DNA of 64,000 nt from Ciona intestinalis (Eukaryota > Chordata > Ascidiacea > Phlebobranchia > Cionidae), in NCBI RefSeq assembly GCF_000224145.3, contig NC_020166.2, positions 5,261,050 through 5,325,049 of the forward strand. The letters are read 5' to 3'. Under the pieces are notes generated by a model that saw nothing but the letters and a program-made list of their open reading frames with translations, searched no databases and was not told where the DNA came from. This document shows, one piece after another, positions 1 through 10,158 of the stretch. The position numbers were made by a program, and so were the translations under genes. Within the stretch, counting starts at the first letter, position 1; each line of letters starts with the position of its first letter.

Positions 1-121
1 TTTGGGTAATTGTTTAAATGGATTTTCCATTTCAATTGGAGAATCGGGATCAGAAGAAGTTTGTCTTGATCCTGCACACCTTACAGGTTGAAGCAAAATG
101 TTTGACCTTAAACTGGTAAAC
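1..121 (-). other. possible coding exon at the window edge
   Basis: On the minus strand, after an acceptor (AG at 122-123), a frame stays open to the window edge and reads FTSLRSNILLQPV, then a Ser/Asp/Pro-rich stretch. It could be the last FERRY3 exon, since the human tail is FRVSSTLTLT. Its phase does not join directly to exon 10, so a missing exon would have to lie between. Weak support. Confidence 0.3.
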
Positions 122-483
122 CTGATGTGTGTTAAGAAAACACAACTTGGCTTAATCAACTTTAAAGACAACATACTTACTTTATTTATTTGTATCTGAA
201 AAATTAAATATCAATATTGAAATATATATATATATACATATATCATTAAAATATTATTACGAGAAAAATTGACTGAAGAAAAAAGTGCTGGATCGTGGGG
301 AAAACCCAAAACTCTGGCCATTCTTTACAATCTGGCCATCTGCTACACAATCACACGGACCAAAAATAATTTATTGCTTACTTCTGGTTTGTTTATGATT
401 GCGATTAATCGATTTTGGTAGTAACTAGTAAGTATAACAAACAGGGTTTATTGAAATTACGATAATAAACTAAGTAATTATAA

Positions 484-784
484 ACATACGACTTATTATC
501 CGATTGTCACTCTCTTTTTTTTTCGACGGCATGCAAACCGTTACACCACAGAGCCGACGATAGTTAACAGAACGAAAGAGCGTTTATAACCTACCTAATT
601 TGGGAAAGATGTTTTTACTAGTGTTTTATATATTTATAAAGGTATTTTCAGTATTTAAGTAATTTGTTTTACACTTATTACCAATTTAAAGTGTTTCTTT
701 GTGTATTTTTTTCAAAATTTTAAACTTAATAGGAACGCCCACTTGTGAAAAAAGAGAGTGACATTTGGATAATAAGTCGTATGT
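484..784. mobile_element. 301 bp TIR element (MITE), copy A
   Basis: Near-perfect 37 bp inverted ends: ACATACGACTTATTATCC on the left (484 onward) and its complement ending at 784, with 2 mismatches. It sits downstream of FERRY3 exon 10. The interior (about 530-745) is clearly homologous to the interior of the element at 24589-25085 (shared words GGGAAAGATGTT, TACTAGTGTTTTAT, TTTGTTTTACACTTATTA), but the terminal repeats differ. No convincing target duplication seen. Confidence 0.8.
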
Positions 785-829
785 AAATTTAACATAAGAC
801 TTAAAGACAAACTGTAGTTAAAGTTTTAC

Positions 830-3800
830 CTTTGACACATTTCATGACAAGTTCTGCACGCTTGACACACCACTGAAATGTTATTTCTTCTGAAAGTTCA
901 TGGCAAAGTAACAATGGAATAGTTATTGTTCGAATATCATGACTGGAAGCTACCTGTGTTATAACATTAGAACATTATTTACATAAAGAAAACATATTTA
1001 CAAATGAATACCTTCATTATATGACGCATTCCAAGTATTACACGATGTCGTGATGTAACATTGGTCAAAGAAGCTTTTGTTCGCAACTGACTCTCTTCTG
1101 CCACCAGGTGAAACACAAGGTGAACTTGGGAGAGATTTGAATGTTTTGTTATGTAAAAATCTCCCTCCGTCAATACACCTTGTTCATCCTCATCTTTTAA
1201 ACTCGAATTCCTGTGATAAATATAAGCTGAAAACAATATTCACAAAGTAGTACAAACATTCATTGTATTACCTGTCATTTAAGTCTGTGTTAGTCAATGT
1301 CTGACTTCTAGATTGCCTCACTACCATAGCATGCTCATTCACTCTAGCCACCTGCTCGTCAAGGGAATCAAAATGAAACTCAGTGGATGATTCACAAACT
1401 GTCCGAAAATCTAAACAAAATGCACCAAAAATAAACTTTTATGTAATTTAAAACCATTAAAACTTCTTTTGTTGGAATACTATAAAAATAAGTTTTGTTA
1501 GTAACAAAAACAGGGTCAATTATATAAATGGTAGTATCGTTAAAGGAAAACTTATTTTGACATCTTTTGACACTCTCCTGTGAACTTTCAATGACCCTTA
1601 GTTTAAGAACACCTGTACCAGACGTTCTGTTGCTTTTGCAACCAGGCACAAAATATTCAGGTAAACTGATAGTCCGCTACAATCAATTTTACACATATTA
1701 TTAAAAGCTATTTTATCTATCATGAGCCACGGTTAAATCAACAAAAGTTTTCAAGCCAGAAGATCATTTCCCTTAATATTATACTACAATGCTACCTTTT
1801 TCAATTCCAGTGCATTCTTTTAAATTTTTATCAGAAAGTAAGATAATTGCCGAGAGTGAGTTTGAATAAAGGGACATAGCAGTTTGAAACCTCTGGGCTT
1901 CCATTTCTCTGCAAATAATGATTGCGTTTTACAAAGATGGGTAATTAAATGGTATTAAATATGTTTATGCTAAATAACACACTTTATTTAAAACCAAACC
2001 TAAATAATAAATAGACAAACCTAAATAATAAATCCTAAATAAATAAAGCATAATAATTTGTATATCACTACACATATTTGATCAACTTCAACTCAAAAAT
2101 AAGTTAAAGTTAAATTTACACAAACAAAGCGTACCCATCATCAGAATATCTACAGAAGTATAACATGTCAGCAACCATAAGTCTGATGTTGTGCATAGTT
2201 TTCAGTTGCGCTCCAAGATTGATGGTGAAGCTCTCTTCCATTGAAATCCCGCTGCTTACAGTGATCGAGTTCTCCGACACAACATCTCTTTCATCCAGAG
2301 CATCTCTTGGATTTACTGGAATGCCAAGTGATGAAGAATCGATGATTTTCTGGACCTCCATGCTATCAATAAAAGATAACAGAATTAAAATAAGGGTCAC
2401 CATGTTTTTTACTGATTAGGTGGTTAAGTTTAAACCAAATAAACAAACATCATCTTCAAATGGCTTTATACTTTTATGAGAATTTATACAACATAACCTC
2501 TATGCAGTGGTTAGTGGATACCTACAATGATGAAAATCTACATTACCGTGAAAAGTCGATGGTGCAGTTTTGTTTTTATATTTATTGTTAATAACCAACA
2601 AATCATTCAAGAAAAAGGACAAACACAAACACGCTTACAAAATGTTTCCATTTTCATTTAATTTATCTTCATTTTCTTTCATTTCTTTTGAAAACCTAAC
2701 AACAACATCGCAATATTCTTGTTTCTGTTTTTCGGTTAACTTCTTGTAATTATCCTTCCATTGTTTCTCCAACCTCTGTGAACACATTTGCTAAACATTA
2801 TGATACAGATTTTATATTTTTCCAAAAACCTTTAACTTGCACAAGTGCAAATTAACACCAAAGTAGTAATATATTTTAGCACACTCTTCCCATTTTTTTG
2901 CCAATGGATATGATCTTAAAACAATATAAAAGCTTACTTGATAAACTGACAAACTTACAGTATGTATGAGGAAGTTTAGATCAATAAGTTAGTAAATCCA
3001 AATGATAACGGTTAACTGTAAAATCAAATAGAGAATGTATAAAAAAAAGTTATACATTGGAGTCTGCCAATTGTTTTGTTGCAAGAATAGAAACATCTTC
3101 TGTAGTATATGCAAACCCCACGTTATCACATGCACGAGACATTTCCATTCGATGGCGTTCTCTCATGTTTGACAAGGACTGTTCTTTGTCAGCAAGAAAC
3201 TAAAAATCCAATTAATACAAAACGGTTTACTGTCTGTTGATATTGTGTACTGATATTTACTTCTTTTCTAATACATCTGTTTATTTAAATGAGTTACTTA
3301 GTGTACCTTTGAAACTGCATTGTGGTATTTTTTCTCAAGTTGAAGTAGATTTTGCATGGCAGTTGAATGTATAAGGTGGTGATAAGCCAAAGGAAAGTTA
3401 TTTGATTGAGATAGACATGGTGGAGCATGTTCTTGCCAAGACTAAAATTCAATAAAAAATAAATTTACCAAGTACATATACAGGATACAACTGGTGGCAA
3501 TACAAACTAAGTTCAAATAGGTAAAAAATAATCTATTAGTAGTGATACATAACATAATTTGTATTTATCTCATCGAAGATGGTGTTATTTAAAAAATAAA
3601 AAGAACAGAACCAAGTGCAAAACAACAGTTGTTAAAACACGCGACGATAATTGGTGTGAAAAAAGTGGCTGTTGCACCAAAGTGTTTGAATATACCTTGG
3701 TAATTTTAACGCTGTTAATTTATTACAAAGCCATGTTTAATTTAAACAAAAGATAACCTGCTTACATTTTCATATTTATCAGACACCACTTTTGCCACAT

Positions 3801-4383
3801 GATCAATCAACGTGGGATCATCTATTATCTTTTGCAAAAGCAACGCAGCTTGATGATCGTGGAGATTCATTCGTTCGTTATCAACAAACTTCTTTAGTTT
3901 CATGTTCAATTCTAACAACCAAGATAGCTAGCTTAGATGGATATCATGAATACCTCTTGGGGTTTCTAAGCTGATGATAACATGTTTATTATTATATTCA
4001 TACAAGAGTTAGACCATGGAAAGGGTAAGGTAACACCAAACTTAACCCACTCGAGTAATAAAATAATTTAGAATAATAAGAACCTTTGAGCGCATTCTAT
4101 ATTTACATACATTGTAGACGTTCTATGCATTATATAGCCTATATCATCATGTTGGCTTTTGCTTCAGCTGACCTATGTAATAAGTAATGGTGTATCTGGT
4201 ATTACCTGTTTCAACAAAGCAAGGAATTCGATGAAAGTTCATCACCCTTGCAACAAGTTCTCTCACATCAAAAACTTTCAATACATTAACAGGAAACCGA
4301 AGTTCTTGTATTGGTTTATTAGATCCAGTGGAAACCACATATTCAAACGTCCTATCACCATTATCTAATGTATTACCATTCAT
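830..4383 (-). CDS. FERRY3: FERRY3 (C12orf4) ortholog, C-terminus not found
   Basis: Subunit of the FERRY complex, a RAB5 effector that links mRNAs and ribosomes to early endosomes (family knowledge). Ten exons read: 4206-4383, 3766-3911, 3307-3441, 3056-3199, 2639-2775, 2135-2362, 1796-1908, 1272-1410, 1012-1210 and 830-953, with consistent phases (514 codons). Diagnostic matches to the human protein are [16 protein letters not shown] in exon 6, [14 protein letters not shown] in exon 8, [18 protein letters not shown] in exon 9 and [15 protein letters not shown] in exon 10. The ATG at 4383 is chosen because the conserved region begins soon after it and a splice acceptor lies upstream. Exon 10 ends in phase 1 before the tail that in human starts GFMMEMASWDGG; that tail was not found in 1-829. 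It lies 165 bp downstream of UVSSA on the same strand. Confidence 0.9.
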
Positions 4384-4548
4384 ACTAAGGCTCACGCTTT
4401 TTTGCTCGATCTTGTAAACAAATAAAATAAATGATTTTGTGTATTTTAATAGAGGTATTAAAATTATGTCACGAAATAGAAGCACAGTGTAAACAACACT
4501 GAAATTCTTTATTTTAAATAAAAATAAAATTAAGAGCATAATATAATT
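4384..4548 (-). promoter_or_regulatory. UVSSA-FERRY3 spacer: poly(A) signal plus trans-splice-type acceptor
   Basis: Read on the minus strand, this 165 bp spacer contains AATAAA (4508-4513) followed 7 bases later by TTTCAG (AG at 4500-4499); a second acceptor (TTTACAAG) lies nearer the FERRY3 ATG. A poly(A) signal immediately before a splice acceptor, with no partner 5' splice site in the intronless upstream gene, is the arrangement of spliced-leader operons, which are known in Ciona. The operon reading is inference. Confidence 0.5.
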
Positions 4549-6588
4549 CTAATTAAGAGCATAATTGAAATTATTTCCGAACTTGTCAAAATTTCGTTTA
4601 GCATCAAGAGAATCAAGTTTTTCAGATACTCGTTTAATGCTGCTTGGATTGAATACTTTCTTTACCAGACGACTCCGACTTGTGTTTTTACTTGCGTTAA
4701 GATCCGACAATCCATTTAAATCTCTCTTTTTGCCTTTCTTTTTTCCATCTTTTTTGGAGCCAAGCTTTACATTACCTGGTAGATTACTTTCCAAATCTCG
4801 AAGAAAATCTGAATCTTGCCAACTGTTATCAACAGCAGCAGATGTAGAAGGCTGATCGGGGTTTCCACCAACTGGTACACCACATGCATCACGATCTATT
4901 ATTTTCCCATGAAAAGGACATTTATACCGATCCTGACGTGGACACAGCTTCCCATTTGGTAAAGGAGCTTTACAGCTCCTCGTCACTGGCTTAAAGTCAC
5001 CAGAAAATTCTATTGTTCGAGAAGTGATGGAATTTAAAGCAGCGTCCGAGATGCCACTGTCTCCTTCACTTGCAGATGTTCCAGTCCAAAATCGATGACC
5101 TACATCATACTCTTGTGCAGTGCCCATTTTAACAGTTTCACGAAGTTCATCCATCTTCTCTTTGTCCCAAACCAATAGATCTCTTCCATATGGAACAACG
5201 GGTGCACCCTCTAACAATGATTTTGCTGCGTCCTTTTTAACACCTGGCTCTGATTTAATTTTTTTCATAATTTTATTCAAAGGCTTTTTCTTTGTTGTGG
5301 TATCATCTTCTTTACCGACTTGTTTTCTCTTTTTTGCTTGCACTGCAAGAGCATATTGATAAGAAGTCGGATCATCAAGTGAAGTATCGGAACTCAGAGG
5401 AGTCCACACATTGGTATCAACCAACTTAGCAGATATAGGTTTTACATCTTTTGAAACTTTAATTGCTTTTTTCTTTGAAGTTTGTTTATGAGACGTTGAA
5501 GGTTGTGGTTGTAAGATTGGCAAAGGTTCCACAAAACATTGAGCAGTTGGCACTTCTTCAAAGTCATCACAATCTGAATCTGAACCATCAGCTGTTGAAT
5601 CCTTTAACAAGTGGACCTCTTTATATTTCTCTACAGTTCTTTCCAGCTCAAGTTTTATATCAATCAGCTGTTTTACTGTCTCTTGTGGAGCCCCATATTT
5701 CACTGCAGTTGCTAACCATCTTTTAACTCGTGGAATAAACAACCTATTAGCGGATCGGTGACAATCTTTTGCTCGCTCCAGGATAGGAACATTGTCTGTG
5801 GTCTCCATTACTTTTACAGATGAAACTTCATTTAAGTTCAGTTCAATTTTGTAATCTCTATCAAATAAACCAGTATCCCTGGGTGTAACAGAATCTGTGT
5901 TCTCTGGTTCTTTATTATTTTCATCATTATTAAAAGTTGGTATCAACAGATCCAAACAACTTTTAATTTCTACAGAACAGTTCACCACTTCCCACATTGT
6001 TTTTTCCATTTCTTTCTCCAGTTTATCAAGGCGCTGTCCAGCTATAATTTTTTTTCTGCTGAGTTGTACCTCTGCTACTTGCTGTACTTGAGCAGGAACT
6101 GGTTGAGGTCTATCAAAATTAATTTTTTTCACTCCTTTTAAAAAGTCAAATCCAAGCTGAAGTTTCTTGTATGCAACTCCATATTTGGCGTTCCATTCTT
6201 TAACTGCTGCCAATGATTCCAATTTAAGTTTTTCAGCGACTTGTTTTGGAGGAGGCAATGGATTCTCAAAGTCAGTTTCCATGGTGAGGTCCATAAACTC
6301 TTGAAATTGATCAAGAAGTAAAGTGCGAAACAAATGCGATCGAACAAACAGTTCCCCAATAATCTGAAATGTTGAATATCTTACTTCAGCATGCTCCTCT
6401 TTTAATTGCAATTTTAGAAGATGAAATGCATGCTTCACAAAGTCATTATTTTTCTTGCAAATTTGTTTCAAACGTTTTAACTTTTCTTTTTCCAGGGAGG
6501 GCTCGCCGCTGGTCACCATCGCTCCTACAAGTTCCTCAAGTTCACTTGTGTGGGAGAGCCCCGTTTCCTCACCATCCATTATAAACAA
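4549..6588 (-). CDS. UVSSA: UV-stimulated scaffold protein A
   Basis: Transcription-coupled nucleotide-excision repair factor. It binds RNA polymerase II stalled at lesions, recruits TFIIH and stabilises CSB with USP7. The single exon encodes 679 aa (human 709). The N-terminal VHS/ENTH-like helical domain is at about residues 10-155, with KLKRLKQICKK, EHAEVRYSTFQIIGELFVRS and PLPPPKQ matching human UVSSA. A low-complexity acidic and lysine-rich middle follows. The C-terminal DUF2043 region holds a Cys/His cluster (CKAPLPNGKLC, then CPFHG) and GVPVGG. The tail is lysine-rich and probably nuclear. The alternative ATG at 6579 (MDGEE) better fits the human start MDQ. It has no introns, unlike nearly all other long genes here, and FERRY3 follows after 165 bp on the same strand. 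Confidence 0.95.
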   Translation of the reverse strand: MFIMDGEETGLSHTSELEELVGAMVTSGEPSLEKEKLKRLKQICKKNNDFVKHAFHLLKLQLKEEHAEVRYSTFQIIGELFVRSHLFRTLLLDQFQEFMDLTMETDFENPLPPPKQVAEKLKLESLAAVKEWNAKYGVAYKKLQLGFDFLKGVKKINFDRPQPVPAQVQQVAEVQLSRKKIIAGQRLDKLEKEMEKTMWEVVNCSVEIKSCLDLLIPTFNNDENNKEPENTDSVTPRDTGLFDRDYKIELNLNEVSSVKVMETTDNVPILERAKDCHRSANRLFIPRVKRWLATAVKYGAPQETVKQLIDIKLELERTVEKYKEVHLLKDSTADGSDSDCDDFEEVPTAQCFVEPLPILQPQPSTSHKQTSKKKAIKVSKDVKPISAKLVDTNVWTPLSSDTSLDDPTSYQYALAVQAKKRKQVGKEDDTTTKKKPLNKIMKKIKSEPGVKKDAAKSLLEGAPVVPYGRDLLVWDKEKMDELRETVKMGTAQEYDVGHRFWTGTSASEGDSGISDAALNSITSRTIEFSGDFKPVTRSCKAPLPNGKLCPRQDRYKCPFHGKIIDRDACGVPVGGNPDQPSTSAAVDNSWQDSDFLRDLESNLPGNVKLGSKKDGKKKGKKRDLNGLSDLNASKNTSRSRLVKKVFNPSSIKRVSEKLDSLDAKRNFDKFGNNFNYALN

Positions 6589-7449
6589 TGTTAATTTATT
6601 CTATCCTACACTCAGTACACCTGTTCAACCTATAATGTAAATATATGGTCAAGTAATTATTTAGTAAACTTTTTTTACATTTAACCCAAATGCATTTACA
6701 ATGTTGTTTTTAAGACACTCAATTATGTATAACAATTCTTAAAGAACAAACCCCAGCAAGTTTAGCTGGTCACATGTTTCAAAAATCGACACGAATAAGG
6801 CATGTATATCTCTACCACATAGATTGGCGCTTGGTGTTTACCAAAAAATGTATAAAAAGGAACTGAGAAACTAAAGTTAAAAGCAGCAAATAATAACAAC
6901 AAAAGTACTGCATTACAATTTTTTAACTGCAATAAAAATTTATCTGAGCGAATTTTCTGATAACAATTCTAAAATATTTGGTCATTACGATAAGAAATAA
7001 ATGCTACATATCATATGTAAGTATGACTGTGCAAAAAAAAAATACCTGTAAAAGTGCAAAAAATAATATTTTTGTGGTCAACAAGGGAAGTGGTCGTGGA
7101 AACTATTATTGTGTATGTTGTTTGTAGCAAAGACATTAAAGCATTGAGTTATAGTTACAGCTAAGGCACGTTTATAATATGTATATATAAAGAATACAAA
7201 AACTGCACGTTGGAATGAACTGCATTTGAAGAATGAAAAGTTATGAGACTATCATGTACACTTTAGACTGGAAGTGTGGAAATTTGAAAGTGAAAAAATA
7301 AAACTAATGAAACAATCTAAAGGCACTCATAACGTGAGGATTTACTGTTACAAAACTACAACATACTTAATGTTATAATTTCTATGAATGATGATATGAA
7401 GTATATCTTTTCAATTCATCCATTTTTTCTTTCAATCACTTTGTTCTTT
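6589..7449. other. spacer upstream of UVSSA
   Basis: AT-rich DNA between the CIB1 3' end and UVSSA. It should hold the CIB1 3' UTR and the UVSSA promoter or trans-splice site. No open frame or repeat was recognised. Confidence 0.6.
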
Positions 7450-9344
7450 TCAAAGACGAATTCTAAATGAGCTAAAAAAACAATAATCAAATAAATTGCG
7501 ACGAACAGTGGAATAATATAAAACTTTAATTATTTATTATAAAACAAATGTTAATATTTGTATCAGAGACACAAATACCAGTTATGATTCTTTGGCCGAA
7601 GCAAAATAATTTGTAACTTAGTTTAGCAAACAGAAAAATGTCTGTCATATTTTATTAGCTTTAAAATAACAAAAAAATATTGCAATGCAAAAACCTTTAC
7701 CAAAACTTGGTGTGTAATTGATAAAGTAAGTGAAACTTACTTAAGAAAATCAGGAGACTTTGAGATAACATGTTCGAATTCTGCGTAAGATAATTGGTCA
7801 TCATTATCCAGGTCTGCTTCTTGCATTATCTAAAAAAAGATAGATATATTATATTTGCCATAAATAAATATATAATGTATAATACAAAACATAGTTCTCA
7901 TAAATAGAAACAATATGATATCCAGGAATAGTATGTTCAAAGATAAACTAAAATCTAACTTTTGTAAACTGATTTAACAAATTTAATATATTATATTACA
8001 TTTTTTAAAAGTTGTTGCATCTCGTCATCCTTTAGTGAACCAGCATACCCAGTCAGTCGACTTACAACCATTTCTATGTCTTCAGCATCAAGCAAATCAT
8101 CCTCATTAAAATCTGAAAATAGATGATTTAATGAGGTGTCTTCATCAACTAAATTGGGCAATTAATGTTTTTGGGCAGAAAAAATAAACACTACAATAAT
8201 AATATTTAAACTAATTATACCTGGTAGTAGCAGCAGATAAATTATAAATTATGATATTGTTTCACCTTATAACAAAAAGAATTGATGACTTCTAGAAGTG
8301 CTACGACTCACCATAAACTTTAAAGGCATATTCCACCTTCAGACCCTTAGGAGCCTGATCGCTAAACACGCTCATCATGTCTAAGAAATCCTCAAATGAC
8401 AAACTTCCGTCAAAGTTTTGAGAGGTTGAAAAAATTCGGCATATTCGATCACTGTAAATAATTTTATGATGAACAGATTGATCAAAAAAGGGAAACAATA
8501 GCATGTTTCACATAAGCCACTACTGCCTGATTGATGTGTTAAATGATTTGCACACAGAGTTACATGCTGTTAAAGTTAGCAGTATCATGCTTTAAACTTG
8601 GCAACTTCCGCTTACAACACTGTAATCCTACGCAGCTAGGCTTAAATGCTACTGAAACAGGAACCAAATACGCAAACAGGCTATAACATCTCCGCATATA
8701 AATAAGTTAGAAAACAAAAGTCAATGCAACTTACTTAAATGGATTGACTTTAAGTTCAGGCATTTGACAAACTTTCTCCATGGATACTCGACAAAGTTTG
8801 TCATTATTCACATTGTCTTGGTCAAGTTCAACAAACTTTTCAAATACACTAAAAAAGGAGGATTAACCAGTTATTGGACAAGTTTGATAAAACATATTAG
8901 ATAAACAATTAATTACAAATTTATGGTGACAGCATTGTCCCCCATAGTAAAAAAATTGGGGAATTTTTAAAAACTTTTAATCTAACATGTCATAATAAAA
9001 TACCAAGCTGTGCCTGTGTTTGGATAGTACAAACACTGCATGAATTAGCTCAATATATTCAAATATTAAAACGGGAATCATTGATTTACAACAAGAACAA
9101 GTTTTACATTGTAAACACTACAACATTAGTAAATTACTAAATAATGATATTACTGAAATAGGATAACAAGCTTTATTGCACAAAGTTACATACATTTCTT
9201 ACATTCAAGCCTGGATATGGTTAAATTTAAAAAAGGAAAATTTACAAATAGAACCTACTGTAAAACTTCTTGCTTGGTAAAAAACGTCAGTTCAGAATAT
9301 TCTTGGAGCTCATCTTTCGTGAAATGACTATTCGCAGATCCCAT
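7450..9344 (-). CDS. CIB1: calcium and integrin-binding protein (CIB1-like)
   Basis: Small EF-hand Ca2+ sensor that in vertebrates binds the integrin alpha-IIb tail and several kinases. Six exons: 9259-9344, 8735-8848, 8312-8451, 8000-8112, 7741-7829 and 7450-7471, totalling 564 nt = 187 aa (human CIB1 191). It starts [13 protein letters not shown]; Gly2 fits the N-myristoylation seen in the family. FFTKQEVLQ and [14 protein letters not shown] match CIB1. The C-terminal EF-hands are intact: [12 protein letters not shown] (exon 4) and [12 protein letters not shown] (exon 5). It ends SFRIRL. Residues in [17 protein letters not shown] favour CIB1 over CIB2, but a tunicate pro-ortholog of several CIBs is possible. 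Confidence 0.92.
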
Positions 9345-9949
9345 GGCCCAGATTTATCCAAATATAAACTTATGTTACTTTCCTAATGCACTGTCAATAA
9401 ATTTTATTGAATAAAAAAACGATAAATATGGCATTGTAAATGAAATAGGTGTCACTCCTCATTTCTCGTTTAGTTAAAATACATAAACGCGTCATCGTTT
9501 ACACAGTGAAACAATACGACCGTAGTATACACTACACTAACACTATGCTACGACTGTCGTATTACATAACAATGGTCTCCGTGACGTCATAAAGCTATGG
9601 CTGTCATTCATTTACAGCTGATATACTCACGTGACCAGAACCAAGGAATACTCTACCAGCTTTGCTGCTACCATAGATATCTATGCTACAGAGCGTCATA
9701 ACTTAAGTCTTAAACAGCTGTTAATTAAACCGTATCCTATTGATATAAATGTATTTTGTAGGCGTATGGTGTATTTATGGCCTATCTATGCTTTAACATA
9801 TATTGAAAGCCGAAAATACAATGTCTATGCATAAGAATAATGCTAAAAACCTCATGTATATACAATATATGTTACAATTCAAAGCGTCTATTTCTACCAC
9901 TACTTCCAGGTATTATTTAGTTTCATAAGCATCCCGTCAAAATTTCAAA
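9345..9949. other. divergent intergenic region CIB1 / XPNPEP1
   Basis: 605 bp between the start codons of two divergently transcribed genes, so it probably holds both promoters. A splice-acceptor-like TATTTAG (AG at 9919-9920) lies 29 bp before the XPNPEP1 ATG. Nothing else recognised. Confidence 0.5.
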
Positions 9950-10115
9950 ATGAAAATAAAAGATACAACAAAGTTGGTTTCACGGCTCCGAGATGTAATG
10001 AATGCTGCAACGTATACAGATCAACCTCTCAAAGCAATTATTATACCATCATCTGATGCACATCAGGTTTGTTCCTTTGTATTTATTTTTATCACATATT
10101 TTTCCATGTGTATGC

Positions 10116-10158
<43 letters not shown>

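Noticed and set aside
1392-1649. Minus-strand 85-codon frame next to FERRY3 exon 8
   Set aside because: The FERRY3 match in exon 8 (1272-1410) is in a different frame and joins exon 7 in phase; this frame runs through intron sequence.
4565-6640. Several plus-strand open frames of 60-96 codons
   Set aside because: They lie antisense to the intact UVSSA coding exon and show no protein family; they are shadows of its codon use.
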